Shown here piece after piece: positions 1 to 10,431 of a stretch of 64,000 nucleotides of DNA. The notes under the pieces are model-generated. The model was not told the DNA's origin. It worked only from the letters and a program-made list of their open reading frames with translations, and made no database searches. Numbering within the stretch: the stretch's first letter is position 1; each line of letters starts with the position of its first letter. The position numbers and the translations under genes were made by a program. The DNA is from JBBITI01 sp963735055. GTDB lineage: Bacteria > Chloroflexota > Dehalococcoidia > Dehalococcoidales > UBA2162. Where the stretch lies: positions 1 through 64,000 of the forward strand of contig CAVTJN010000009.1 in assembly GCA_963735055.1 (NCBI GenBank), read 5' to 3'.

Positions 1-191
1 ATCAAATTCGTTCTGCCCCGTTCCTGATATTAGTGCGCGCTCCGGGGAGCAGAAGTGCGTTACCAGGCCGGAGACGTCCGGTACCGTTTTAGCCTGACTT
101 CCGGGTTGAAGGCAGGTCAACGGGACGCTGGCTTTGTGATGGTTGAATGTGGCAGAATTGACGGACACAGCTGTCGGGAGGAGTAGGAAAC

Positions 192-785
192 ATGGATACC
201 TTTGAAGCGATCAAAAACAGGAGAAGCATACGTCAACTGAAGCCTGACACAATTAACGACGAGACCCTGGAAAAGGTGTTGGAGGCTGCCCGTTGGGCTC
301 CGTCTTGGGCCAACACCCAGTGTTGGCGCTTCATTGTGGTGACTGACAAAGACGTGAAAGCGCAACTGAATGCCACGCGGCCTGTCAGACCACCGCCCCC
401 CGCCTCCGCCACGGCCCCGCCACCCCCTCTGGCCCATCCTGTCCTTGACGCACCAGTGGTCATCGCGATCTGCGCTGAACTGAACAAGGCAGGGGTTCGT
501 CCTGATGGCACACCTTCCACTGACAAAGGCGGCACGTGGTACATGTATGACACCGCACTGGCCACACAGAACCTTTGCCTTGCCGCCCACGCCCTCGGTC
601 TGGGCACCGTAATCATTGGCGGAGGGTTTGATGCCCGGAAAGCCGGCGAGATACTGAAGGTGCCCGAGGGCTTCGCCGTTGTGGTGCTGATACCATTGGG
701 GTACCCGGCTCAGCCAGGCAGGCCGCCTACCAGAACGGAGTTGTCCGAGATGGTCTTCTACGACCGGTTTGGCGCTCGCAAGTAG
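192..785 (+). CDS. Nitroreductase family protein
   Basis: Predicted FMN-dependent NAD(P)H oxidoreductase of 197 residues, the usual size for short nitroreductases. RRSIR (residues 10-14) and SWANTQCWRF (38-47) match the N-terminal FMN-binding half, and GLGTVIIGGG (136-145) the C-terminal half. The ATG follows an AGGAG about 9 nt upstream. Residues 63-84 form an unusual proline-rich stretch between the FMN-binding region and the strand DAPVVIAICAE, where relatives normally have a short loop. Neither other frame gives a better reading there, so it looks like a genuine low-complexity insertion. The substrate cannot be told from sequence. Confidence 0.85.
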   Translation: MDTFEAIKNRRSIRQLKPDTINDETLEKVLEAARWAPSWANTQCWRFIVVTDKDVKAQLNATRPVRPPPPASATAPPPPLAHPVLDAPVVIAICAELNKAGVRPDGTPSTDKGGTWYMYDTALATQNLCLAAHALGLGTVIIGGGFDARKAGEILKVPEGFAVVVLIPLGYPAQPGRPPTRTELSEMVFYDRFGARK

Positions 786-806
786 GGACCATCTGTGATT
801 CTTCAG

Positions 807-1199
807 ATGGAGCCAGTCTACATAAGAATCGCCGCCTGTACCGGGACTGTCCTGGCGCTGGCGGTGGCTGTTTTCCAGGTCCTGCTGGCGTGGGGACTAC
901 CATTTGGTGAGGCCGCTTGGGGCGGACGCCATCGAGTACTACCACCAGGGCTGCGTATCGCCAGCGCACTGGCCGCAATCGTCTGGCTTGGTGCCGCCCT
1001 ACTTTTCTTGGAGCGAGGCGACGTCATTTCCATCGGTATCAATCCGTCTGTTACCAAGGCCGCCGTATGGATATTGACGCCGCTGCTGGGGGTAGGCGTC
1101 TTGGCGAACGCCATCTCGAGAAGCAGGAAGGAACGTTTATGGGCGCCTTTCGTCGCCGTATTGTTCGTGGCGTCCTTGTTTCTGGCGACGTCTGGTTAG
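807..1199 (+). CDS. Small four-helix membrane protein, unknown function
   Basis: About 130 residues with four predicted hydrophobic helices (roughly 5-25, 45-65, 80-100 and 108-128 from the ATG at 807). Between helices 1 and 2 is the motif AAWGGRHRVLP, which I recall from small uncharacterised bacterial membrane proteins. A GTG at 795 in the same frame would add four residues; I prefer the ATG. It starts 20 nt after the nitroreductase stop and may be co-transcribed with it. No function is assigned. Confidence 0.6.
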   Translation: MEPVYIRIAACTGTVLALAVAVFQVLLAWGLPFGEAAWGGRHRVLPPGLRIASALAAIVWLGAALLFLERGDVISIGINPSVTKAAVWILTPLLGVGVLANAISRSRKERLWAPFVAVLFVASLFLATSG

Positions 1200-1274
1200 G
1201 AATCTGTCCTCAGTTCATGGGCACCCCATAGCAGGCGAGCGTCCCCTCATCCTTGAGGGCAGGAGACTCCCCGG

Positions 1275-2657
1275 ATGAAAACACGGCCCGGCGATGCAGC
1301 GAGAGAATCCAGGTCAACGCGTGACTGGACGAAGGGTAGCATCATTGGCAACCTCTTTTCGCTGTCCTGGCCTATGATGATAGGCGGCAGCATAAACATG
1401 CTGGGGCCGACCATTGACATGATATGGGTGGGGAAGCTGGGAGCAGCCTCGATCGCAGGAGTGGGGATTTCGGGGATGATCGTCATGATGGTCGACTCCC
1501 TGAAGATGGGGCTCATGACCGGTGTGAGAGCACTAGTTGCCCGCTCCATCGGGGCCGGAGACTACCATAGCGCCAATCACGCCGCTCAGCAAGCCGTCGT
1601 CGTCAGCGCCGTCTTTTCTGTGATCATCGCCGTAACGGGCATCCTCCTTGCCAGGCCAATACTGCTCCTGATGGGGCTGGAACCCGACGTCGTCAGCGAA
1701 GGGGCAGCCTACATGCGCATCATGTTCGTCGGCAGGATACCGATGGGCCTCTGGATGATGGCGGAAGCCATGATGCAGGCTTCAGGGGATACGGTGACTC
1801 CGATGAAGACGACTATGGCGTTCAGGTTGTTCCACGTTATTATGTGCCCGTTCCTGATCTTCGGCTGGTGGTTCTTCCCGAGGCTGGGAGTCAGCGGGGC
1901 CGCTGTCACCAACGTCCTCTCCCAGAGTGTGGGGGCAGTCATCGGGCTCTGGTTTCTATTAAGCGCCCGCACGCGGTTGCGGCTGACCTTTCGGGACTTC
2001 CACTTAGACCCCGGAATGATATGGCGCATAGTCAGAATTGGCATTCCCGGGTCCATAAGCGGCATGGAAAGGACGTTCGGCCAGACGGTACTGGTATGGC
2101 TGGTGGCGCCGTTCGGCACATTTGCTGTAGCTTCTCACTCCCTATGCCAGAGAACAGACATGTTTGTCTTCGTCCCCGCTATGGCTCTGGGAAACGCGGC
2201 CGGTGTGCTGGCGGGGCAGAACCTTGGGGCCGGCCAGCCTGATCGGGCGGTCAGAAGCGGGTGGTTGGGCGTATTGCTTGCGGAGGCGTTTCTCATACTC
2301 TGTTCGGCGGCGATACTGATATGGCCGGACGCCCTGGTCCGCGTCTTCAATACTGAGCCCGGTGTCGTCGAGATAGCCAGCAGTTTCTTGAGGATCGCGG
2401 CTCTGAGCTACTTGGTGATGGGCTTCAGCAGCGTACTGATGTCTTGCCTCAATAATGTTGGCGACACCCTGCCCCCGATGGTCGTTTCGCTGTTGACCAT
2501 CTGGGCAGTCCAGGTCCCTCTGGCCTACGCATTGTCCCGGTTCACGGACCTCGGAGTTTTCGGCGTGCGTTGGGCGATGCTGGCCGGTACGGTGGTTGGA
2601 GCAGTCGCATACGCGGTCTATTTCAGCCTGGGAAAGTGGAAGCGCAAGAGAGTGTAG
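1275..2657 (+). CDS. MATE family efflux transporter
   Basis: 460-residue polytopic membrane protein with about twelve hydrophobic segments and the two-fold layout of the MATE family. The N-terminal segment with WPMMIGGSINMLGPTIDMIWVG and ASIAGVGISG is typical of the first MATE bundle, and the second half repeats the pattern (GIPGSISGMERTFGQ, ALGNAAGVLAGQNLGAGQ). A GGAG lies 9 nt before the ATG. The family exports cationic drugs or metabolites in exchange for Na+ or H+; the substrate is unknown here. It stands alone, followed after 167 nt by an MFS transporter on the same strand. Confidence 0.9.
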   Translation: MKTRPGDAARESRSTRDWTKGSIIGNLFSLSWPMMIGGSINMLGPTIDMIWVGKLGAASIAGVGISGMIVMMVDSLKMGLMTGVRALVARSIGAGDYHSANHAAQQAVVVSAVFSVIIAVTGILLARPILLLMGLEPDVVSEGAAYMRIMFVGRIPMGLWMMAEAMMQASGDTVTPMKTTMAFRLFHVIMCPFLIFGWWFFPRLGVSGAAVTNVLSQSVGAVIGLWFLLSARTRLRLTFRDFHLDPGMIWRIVRIGIPGSISGMERTFGQTVLVWLVAPFGTFAVASHSLCQRTDMFVFVPAMALGNAAGVLAGQNLGAGQPDRAVRSGWLGVLLAEAFLILCSAAILIWPDALVRVFNTEPGVVEIASSFLRIAALSYLVMGFSSVLMSCLNNVGDTLPPMVVSLLTIWAVQVPLAYALSRFTDLGVFGVRWAMLAGTVVGAVAYAVYFSLGKWKRKRV

Positions 2658-2824
2658 CAATCCGTCGGCGTGCTACCTGATCACCACACCCCTTCCCATG
2701 TGCTGGCTCCGGAGTCTTGAAGAATCCGAGGCCGCGCCTGTCGAGCATCCTGCCGCCTATCCGGACCAGTGTACTCGAGTGCGGTGCGCTGCGCAGTCAC
2801 TTGTGGTAGCATGGGCCTTTAGGC

Positions 2825-4141
2825 ATGAAGCTATCGGCGCGTCCCGAACCCAGCGGTCTTGGCCTTGTCAGACGACGCCTCCAGGGGGTCTTCTACGGCT
2901 GGTGGATCGTCTTGTCCGCCTGTGTCATACAGGCATTGAACCAGGGCCTTCTGAGCGAAGGTTTCGGCGTATACTTCCTTCCTCTCCAAGCGGAGTTTGG
3001 CTGGAACCGCACTCTACTGAGCTCGGGCTACTCTTTGGGGCAAGTTGAAAGTGGATTCCTTGCTCCCGTCGGGGGATGGCTTACCGACCGGTTCGGGCCG
3101 CGGCGCGTAGTAATGATAGGCGTGGTCCTGTTCGGCGCCGGTCTGATCCTGCTGAGCACGATTCAGTCCATCACCACGTTCTATCTGGCCTTCTTGCTGG
3201 TGGCTGCCGGCTCCAGTCTCGGCGGCTTTCTGCCTCTCTCCGTAGCAGTGCTGAATTGGTTTGTGCGAAAACGCAGTCTGGCCTTGGGTCTGTCCATGGC
3301 GGGGTCGGGGCTGGCGGCGGTCATCGTGCCCTTGGTGGCATGGGGGGTGACCAGTCACGGATGGCGTACGACGGCGATTGCGTCCGGCCTTGTTGTGTGG
3401 CTTGTCGGTATCCCGATGTCTCTGCTGCTGCGCCACAACCCGGAGCAATACGGATACCTGCCGGACGGGGACCGTCCAGCTTCCGCCAGAGGGCAGCAGG
3501 CTGGACCGGGTTCGGAACGTGCCCTCAAGGTGGCGGGTCAGGACGTCGAGGGCTTTTCAACGATGGAAGCTCTCAAGACTCGGGCATTTTGGCTGATTTC
3601 GGCGGGACATGCCTCCGCCATTTTCACCGTATCTGCGGTTTCTCTGCATCTTGTACCCCACCTTGTACAAACGCTGGCGATGTCATTGGAGGCTGCCGGG
3701 ACCATCGTTTCGCTTGTGCTGCTGGTGTCCGTTGTGGGCAGGATCATTGGCGGTTTCCTCGCAGACCGGAGTAACAAGAGGGTGGTCCTTGTGGCAAGCA
3801 TGCTATCTCATGCCTTCGGTCTCGTCATGCTCGCGTATGCCGGCAGCATCGTCCATGTAGTCCTGTTTGCCATATTTCACGGTCTGGCTTGGGGCGCCAG
3901 AGCTCCGACGCAGAACGCTATTCGCGCCGAGTACTTTGGAAGGAAATCGATCGGGCTCATTCTCGGGCTTGGAACCGTGATCGTCACTTTGGCTTCTGTC
4001 AGTGCCCCCATATTTGCCGGCCGGCTCGCTGACCTCCGTGGAGACTATCGCCTGGCTTTCACGATCCTGGCCGTCCTCACCGCTCTCGGCTCCTTGTTCT
4101 TTGCTTTTGCGACAAGGCCAGTCCGGAGGTCTCTTGGCTAA
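2825..4141 (+). CDS. MFS transporter, monocarboxylate/oxalate-formate-antiporter-like
   Basis: 438-residue protein of the major facilitator superfamily with twelve predicted helices. The opening YGWWIVLSACVIQALNQG and the loop GWLTDRFGPRRVV between helices 2 and 3 fit the OFA/monocarboxylate group; the matching second-half loop is GGFLADRSNKRVV. A hydrophilic central loop of about 40 residues (around 210-250) separates the halves. No strong Shine-Dalgarno precedes the ATG. The substrate is probably an organic acid by family resemblance only. Confidence 0.85.
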   Translation: MKLSARPEPSGLGLVRRRLQGVFYGWWIVLSACVIQALNQGLLSEGFGVYFLPLQAEFGWNRTLLSSGYSLGQVESGFLAPVGGWLTDRFGPRRVVMIGVVLFGAGLILLSTIQSITTFYLAFLLVAAGSSLGGFLPLSVAVLNWFVRKRSLALGLSMAGSGLAAVIVPLVAWGVTSHGWRTTAIASGLVVWLVGIPMSLLLRHNPEQYGYLPDGDRPASARGQQAGPGSERALKVAGQDVEGFSTMEALKTRAFWLISAGHASAIFTVSAVSLHLVPHLVQTLAMSLEAAGTIVSLVLLVSVVGRIIGGFLADRSNKRVVLVASMLSHAFGLVMLAYAGSIVHVVLFAIFHGLAWGARAPTQNAIRAEYFGRKSIGLILGLGTVIVTLASVSAPIFAGRLADLRGDYRLAFTILAVLTALGSLFFAFATRPVRRSLG

Positions 4142-4306
4142 GGAATCCAAGCCTGGGGATTCGCTATCCGGCAGTTACCCCGACATTCCTGAACGGGTGG
4201 CCCCCCGACATTATGTTTGACCGCCGAGAAGCCTAAGACCTACAATTGCGGTGGCCAACGGGCTTCAACAGGGAGATCAGGGGAGGATGGAGAGAGGAGA
4301 TCAAGT

Positions 4307-6608
4307 ATGGAGTCGTACCGCGACCATCAAAGAGCATTGAGGTCAGGGTCCAGGACCTGCTGGGCAGAATGACCCTCACCGAGAAGATCGGCCAGCTTGG
4401 AAGTGTGTACGCCAACTCTTTGCTTGAAAAACAGAGACTCTCTGCCGTCGCCTCGCGAGACCTGTTGCAGCACGGCATCGGCCAGATAAGTGCCATCGGA
4501 CGGACCTCAGGTCTCGGACCTTCGGAGCTCGCCGCGTTCGCCAACGAGATTCAGCAATTCCTCGTTGAAGAAACCCGCCTCGGCATACCCGCGATCGTCC
4601 ACGAAGAGTGCCTCAACGGTTTCAGGGCGAAGGGCGCCACTATCTTCCCGCAGAACATCGGCCTTGCCAGCACGTGGGATACTGACCTGATCGGTGAGAT
4701 CACAGCGGTAATCAGGCAGCAGATGAGGGCCTGCGGCGTCCACCAGGGTCTTGCTCCCGTGCTGGATGTTGCCCGCGACCCGCGCTGGGGAAGGACCGAA
4801 GAGACATTTGGCGAAGACCCCTTCCTCGTGGCGAAGATAGGACTGTCCTACGTGAAGGGGCTGCAGGGCGATGATATCAGCCGCGGCATCGTAGCGACAC
4901 TGAAGCATTTCGCCGGACATGGCCTGCCGGAGGGTGGACTGAATTGCGCACCCGCCCACATACCGCCACGTTTGCTCAGAGAGGTTTACCTCGCCCCGTT
5001 TGAGAAAGCCGTCAAAGAAGGCGGGGTCCAATCCGTGATGAACGCCTATCACGAAATCGACGGCATTCCGTGCGGGGCTTCGGGTGAGCTTCTCACCGGC
5101 ATTCTGCGGGGGGAGTGGGGATTCGGCGGCGTAGTGGTTTCCGACTATTACGCTATTGAGCAGTTAATGACCGTGCACAAGATCTGCGTCAGCAAAGGCG
5201 AGGCTGCCGGACTCGCCCTTGCCGCGGGAATCGATATGGAATTGCCCCGGTCCGACTGCTTTGCCGGACCGCTGCAGAAGGCGATTGAAGAAGGTACGGT
5301 TGCGGAAGCGCTGGTGGACCGGGCGGTGTCGAGGATACTGACGCTCAAGTTCAGGCTGGGGCTGTTCGAGAGGCCCTATGTCCAGGCGGACGCGGCGGCT
5401 CGGATCTTTGATATGCCGATGCACCGGGAACTGGCTTTGGAGGCAGCGCGTAAGTCGATCGTTCTTCTGAAGAATGAAGGAAACCTGCTGCCGTTGGACA
5501 AGAATATCCGCAGGGTCGCCGTCATCGGTCCCAATGCCGACAGTTGCCGGAACCTTCTGGGAGACTATGCTTATCCCAGCAATGCCGGATACGAAATGAT
5601 CCCCAACTCTGAGAGCGGCAAAATGGAAGTAGTCTGGAAGGATGAGTCTGCCCGCCAGGATCGCATCGAGACTCCAGATGTTGTCAGCGTCCTCGAAGGC
5701 ATCAGAGAAATAGTCTCGAAAGATACCGTTGTCCTCACCGCCAAGGGATGCGACTACAACGGGGAGTCCGAAGACGGTCTGGCCGAGGCCGTGAAGGTCG
5801 CGGCTTCAGGCCGATGTCACCGTGCTGGTTGTCGGCGGAAAGTCGGGGCTCGTACCCGAATGCACCTCCGGCGAGATGAGAGACCGGGCCGAACTCGGCT
5901 TGCTCGGCGTCCAGGAGAAGCTGGTCCGGGCCGTCTACGAGACAGGCAGGCCTGTAGTGCTGGTGCTCGTCGACGGAAGGCCGTGCGCCCTGGGCTGGAT
6001 GGCAGCGAAGCTGCCGGCCATCGTCGAGGCATGGTTGCCCGGGGAGGAGGGGGGCCGGGCGGTGGCCGATGTGCTTTTCGGTGACTACAATCCGGGCGGC
6101 AAGCTGCCGGTCTCGTTCCCCGGGAAGCCCGGGCAAATACCGGCCTACTACGGCCACAAGCCATCCGGAGGACGGTCTTCGCCATGGGGCAACTACGTCG
6201 ACGGCAGCCCCCGGCCGCTTTTTGAATTCGGATACGGACTCAGCTATACGACGTTCGCTTTCAGTGATCTGGCCATCACGCCGGACAGCTATCTCGCCTG
6301 AGGGTGTCGTCTCGATTGCGGTTGACGTTGAGAACACCGGTAACCGGTCTGGCGACGAAGTCGTCCAGCTCTACGTCAACGACATGGTGGCCAGCGTCAC
6401 CCGGCCGGTCAAAGAACTCAGGGGCTTTCGCCGCATCCACCTGCAGCCAGGTGAAAGAAGAACCGTCGAGTTTCGTCTGTCTGCCAGGGACATGGCTTTG
6501 TATGACAAGAACATGAAACGAATAGTTGAACCCGGTATTTTCAAAATCATGGTGGGGCGCTCTTCCGCGGATATTCTGCTGGAAGGCGAATTCCTAGTGC
6601 ACGTATAG
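4307..6608 (+). CDS. GH3 beta-glucosidase/beta-xylosidase, frame broken three times
   Basis: Glycoside hydrolase family 3 enzyme, about 766 residues when joined. It carries MTLTEKIGQLGS, the LKHFAGHG motif, the nucleophile segment VVVSDYYAI, the (alpha/beta)6 domain and a C-terminal fibronectin-III-like domain (VENTGNRSGDEVVQLYV). The frame changes at 4325 (one C missing: YRD then PSKSIE), at 5805-5806 (one extra T) and near 6288 (one extra T); all conserved blocks survive. The ATG at 4307 has AGGAG 9 nt upstream and begins MESYRD, the normal GH3 opening. There is no signal peptide, so it probably acts inside the cell on imported oligosaccharides. Neighbouring xylitol and xylulose genes favour a xyloside substrate, which is inference. 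Confidence 0.85.
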
Positions 6609-6670
6609 TGCACTAGTGCGCGATGGTGCACTGGTGCAAGGTGATCCCACAGCCTGACAAGGAGTGACCC

Positions 6671-7699
6671 ATGAAGGCGCTGGTGTTGAAAGAGAAGAAC
6701 AGCCTGGCAATCCTCGATCTGGCTTTCGAAGAGCCGCTCGGTCCGGATGACGTCCGAATAAAGATACACACCGTAGGCATTTGCGGCAGCGATATCCACT
6801 ACTTCCAGCATGGCAAGATCGGTAATTTCGTGGTCAAGGAACCGATGGTGTTGGGCCATGAGGCCTCGGGAACGGTAATTGAGACCGGGCAGAATGTCAC
6901 GAATCTGAAGGCCGGCGACCGGGTGTGCATGGAACCCGGTATACCGGACCTGCGCAGCCGGGCGACGCTGGAGGGAATGTACAACCTCGATCCTGCCGTC
7001 CGGTTCTGGGCGACGCCTCCGGTACACGGCTGTCTCCGGGAGACCGTGGTGCATCCAGCGATGTTCGTCTTCAAGCTGCCGGACAACGTCAGCTATGCCG
7101 AAGGGGCGATGGTCGAACCACTCTCGGTGGGTCTCCAGGCAGTGCAGAAAGCCGGCATCAGGCCGGGCGATGTCGCCCTGGTCAATGGCTGCGGCACGAT
7201 CGGCCTGGTAACCGGGCTGGCAGCACAGGCCGGAGGTTGTAGCAAGGTCATCATCACAGACATGATCGATGCTAAGCTGGCGCTGGCTTCCAGTTACGGC
7301 ATGCTCCCGGTCAATATCGCCAGACAGGATCTGCAGGGCGTGGTCGATGCGGCCACCGGGGGGTGGGGCGTCGACATCGCTTTCGAAGCCAGCGGCAACG
7401 CCGCCTCGATCGCGGGAATATTCAAACCGCTTTGTCCGGGAGGACGGGTAGTCTTCATCGGGATGCCGGTGGAGCCGGTGCCCGTTGACATCGTCGCTGC
7501 CCAGGCTAAGGAAGCCCGCATCGAGACCGTCTTCCGCTACGCCCACCAGTACCCGAGGGCACTTGTGCTCCTGGAGTCCGGAAAGATCAACGTCAAATCA
7601 TTGATCACCGACAGATACCGGTTTACCGATGCCGTGAAAGCCTTCGAGTATGCGGCCAACCCTCAACCGAATACCATAAAGACCGTTATCGAGATGTGA
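6671..7699 (+). CDS. Zinc-type xylitol/sorbitol dehydrogenase (MDR family)
   Basis: 342-residue medium-chain dehydrogenase. ICGSDIHYF and LGHEASGTV provide the catalytic-zinc Cys and His-Glu; VNGCGTIGLVTG is the NAD-binding glycine motif. It resembles xylitol dehydrogenases (NAD-dependent oxidation of xylitol to D-xylulose). The loop that in many relatives holds four structural-zinc cysteines reads GIPDLRSRATLEGMYNLDPA and has none, as in one known xylitol dehydrogenase subgroup. A good AGGAG precedes the ATG. The following xylulokinase would use its product. Confidence 0.85.
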   Translation: MKALVLKEKNSLAILDLAFEEPLGPDDVRIKIHTVGICGSDIHYFQHGKIGNFVVKEPMVLGHEASGTVIETGQNVTNLKAGDRVCMEPGIPDLRSRATLEGMYNLDPAVRFWATPPVHGCLRETVVHPAMFVFKLPDNVSYAEGAMVEPLSVGLQAVQKAGIRPGDVALVNGCGTIGLVTGLAAQAGGCSKVIITDMIDAKLALASSYGMLPVNIARQDLQGVVDAATGGWGVDIAFEASGNAASIAGIFKPLCPGGRVVFIGMPVEPVPVDIVAAQAKEARIETVFRYAHQYPRALVLLESGKINVKSLITDRYRFTDAVKAFEYAANPQPNTIKTVIEM

Positions 7700-7744
7700 A
7701 CGGGACTTCGGACAATTCTGACATTGCCTGAGTCTGCTGAAGAC

Positions 7745-9363
7745 ATGAGCAAGAAGCGGCTATCTCTGGGACTGGACCTGAGCACGCAAAGCCTTTCGGC
7801 GGTGGTGCTGGACATCGACGCACAGAGAAAGCTCTTCGAGGTTGTCTCTGGACTATGCCACAGACCCGAGGCTGGGTGTTTTCGGAATCGGCAAAGAAGA
7901 CTACATTCTTCCGCCACGAACTGAGGGCGATGCCGATCAGCCTCCGGAAATGTATATGGCGGCCCTCGACGCCATTTTCAGCGACCTCGGCAAGTTGGTT
8001 GCGCTGGAGGACGTGGCAGTGATCAACACGTCCGGCCAGCAGCACGGCCACGTGTACCTGAACGAGGAGGCGCCGGCCATTTTCGCCCGCCTTCAGAACA
8101 ACGGCGCACAACAGGAGGACTTGACCACCCTTCTCAGGGGTTGCCTGGCCTACGACCGGGCCCCCATCTGGATGACCTCGAGCACTGCGGCGCAGGCGGA
8201 TTTCATCAGAAACCAAGTCGGGGGGAAAGCACGGCTGATCAAAATCTCGGGGTCGGACGCCCAGTTGCGTTTCACCGGCATTGTGGTTAGACGGACGGCC
8301 GAGCAATTTCCACGGACATATGCTGGTACCCGGAACAATACAGTTGCTCAGCAGCTTTGTTCCGGCAGTGCTGACGGGGAATGCCCGCGGGCCGGCAGAT
8401 TTCGGCAATGCCAGCGGCATGTCCCTGATGAACTACAGGCTGAAACGATGGTCGCAAGCGCTGATCAAAGCAGTATCTGAGGGGCTACCGGGAGGCAAGC
8501 GGGCTCTCAGACAGAAGCTGCCAGGCATCGTCGCGCCCGACACTTTCGTAGGTACGGTCGCCAGATACTTCGTGCAGAAGCACGGCCTCAGCCCCGATTG
8601 CCGCATCGTGGCCGGCTCAGGCGACAACCCCCAGTCCAAAGTGCTGGTCGCGGGCGATCTGCTAAGCCTCGGTTCCAGCTTCGTCAACATGGTCTCAACC
8701 GACGGCAAGTCCCGGGACTTGAGCGGCGCGGCCTGCGCCATGTATGACGGAGTCGGCAGACCCTTCATGTTCGGGTGCCGCACTAACGGGGCGCTGGTTT
8801 GGGACCGGGTACGTGCACTTTACGGAATGAACAAAGACGACTATGCACCTGCTGAGGGAGCCTTACGAGGGACGTCGCCCGGACGGGAGCTGGTGCTCTG
8901 GCAACCGAGAAATGAATCGTTCCCGCGATCGGGCAGCTTCGGTCTAGTGAGAATCGGGAATGTCACGCCAGGCCTTGCAAGCGACTATCCCGGCATCGTT
9001 GAGTCCAGCCTGGCGTCGGTGTATCGGCACTCGAAGAACTTTACCACCGCGACCACCTCCCCACTGTACGTGATGGGTGGCGCTACCGCCAGCCCCGAAA
9101 TCGTGAGGAGGGTGGCTGCGCTCTGGAACAGGCCGACCGTGGTGACAGGGAAAGCGGGCGCCGCTCTGGGCGCCGCCGTTGCCGGGGTGTCCGCTTTACT
9201 GAAGTCCGAGGGCAAGGAGTTCGACGTTGAACAGTTCAGTGCGGGCTTGGTAAGGCGGGGCGGCACCGTTAGCCCTGACCCCGGTGATGTGGCGGCGTTT
9301 CACCAGCCCGGGGGATACCTTGACAGGTTCGCGATCGAGGAAGCCAAGCTAACTGAGACATAG
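7745..9363 (+). CDS. xylB: Xylulokinase (FGGY family), frame broken twice
   Basis: FGGY carbohydrate kinase, about 539 residues when joined, phosphorylating D-xylulose to xylulose 5-phosphate. The N-terminal GLDLSTQSLSAVVLD is the phosphate-binding start, NTSGQQHGHVY the sugar-binding region, and GSGDNPQSKVLVAGD with MGGATASPEI belong to the ATP-binding domain. The frame shifts by one extra G near 7844 (before SLDYATDPRLG) and one extra A at 8334-8335 (before IQLLSSFVPA), both in short repeats of the same base. It starts 45 nt after the xylitol dehydrogenase, consistent with one operon. Xylulokinase is the best fit among FGGY kinases because of the long family-typical segments and the context. 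Confidence 0.85.
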
Positions 9364-9401
9364 CCGGTCGGCTGAGTCCCGGCGACGCCTGCCCGGCTTC
9401 C

Positions 9402-10169
9402 TCACCGTACCGTGTATCCTCCGTCCACCACCAGGTCGTGACCGGTCACATAAGCCGAGGCATCGGAGGCTAGAAACAGCATTGCACCGCGCAGTTCTTC
9501 CGGTTCGCCCAACCGCCCCATCGGCGTGAGAGCTTCCCAATCCGGAAAAAGCGGCGCCATCGATGACAGCGTCATCTCGGTCTTCATATAGCCGGGGCTG
9601 ATGGCGTTGACGCGAATACCGTAGGCCGCCCACTCGACGGCCATTGCCTGGGTGAGCATGAGCGCCCCCGCCTTTGAAGCGTTGTAGACGGCCTGTTTCT
9701 GAGGCACGTTCACCACCCTGGCAGATATCGAACCGATGTTGATGATGCTGCCGCTCCTGCGCGGGATCATGAGTCGGGCGGCAGCCTGGGAACACAGGAA
9801 GACCCCCTTCATGTTTACGTCCATGATCTGGTCCCAGTCTGCTTCCGGTACTTCTTCCACCGGTCGCTGCATGCTCACTCCGGCATTGTTGACGCAGATG
9901 TCCAGGCGGCCGAATTCATCGGATACCCGCCGAAAGGCCGTGTCAACGTCGTCTTTCCGGGAGACATCGCCTTCCGAGAGAACACACTGCCCGCCCAGTC
10001 TGCGGATCTCGTCAGCCACCGGCTGCAGTGTCTCGCGGTGGAGACCGAATAGGGCCACATCGCAGCCAGCCTCAGCCAGGGCGATGGCCAGCACCCTGCC
10101 GATTCCCCGCCCCGCTCCCGTCACCAAGGCCTTGCGTCCGGAAACGTCAAAGAGATCGTAGATTCCCAT
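9402..10169 (-). CDS. Short-chain dehydrogenase/reductase (glucose/ribitol type)
   Basis: 255-residue classical SDR with TGAGRGIG (cofactor binding), NNAG, the serine in IGSIS and the YNASK catalytic motif, ending with VVDGGYTVR. The ATG at 10169 follows GGAGG at ideal spacing; longer in-frame extensions upstream add nothing conserved. It lies convergent to xylulokinase and downstream of the isomerase genes on the same strand, so a sugar or polyol substrate is plausible but not shown. Confidence 0.88.
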   Translation of the reverse strand: MGIYDLFDVSGRKALVTGAGRGIGRVLAIALAEAGCDVALFGLHRETLQPVADEIRRLGGQCVLSEGDVSRKDDVDTAFRRVSDEFGRLDICVNNAGVSMQRPVEEVPEADWDQIMDVNMKGVFLCSQAAARLMIPRRSGSIINIGSISARVVNVPQKQAVYNASKAGALMLTQAMAVEWAAYGIRVNAISPGYMKTEMTLSSMAPLFPDWEALTPMGRLGEPEELRGAMLFLASDASAYVTGHDLVVDGGYTVR

Positions 10170-10312
10170 TTCTTTCCTCCGTAAACGCGACGACCGCATC
10201 CCCGTTTCGGGGACTCTGCCACAAGGGTCGCCAAACATATCTCTTTCCGGGCACGGTCTCTATGCTCAGTGTAGACTCCGCGAAGAATCCGGAATTATAT
10301 TGAGGGAAATGC

Positions 10313-10349
10313 GGATTCTTCGTCGGCTCGCTCCTCAGAATGACATTCT
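10313..10349 (+). repeat. Dispersed intergenic repeat of the GATTCTTCG...AGAATGACA type
   Basis: A 37-nt segment beginning GGATTCTTCGTCGGCTCGCT and ending CAGAATGACATTC. Its ends are imperfect inverted repeats (ATTCT/AGAAT). The form resembles extragenic palindromic elements found in many bacterial genomes. It sits in the 190-nt gap between the TIM-barrel isomerase and the SDR gene. Confidence 0.45.
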
Positions 10350-10431
10350 GGGCAATACTCGTCAAGGAGCAGGAGCAAGGCTATTCAAGGAGGAATTCGT
10401 CGTTCTTGGCGCCTTTCAATACGCGGGTCGG

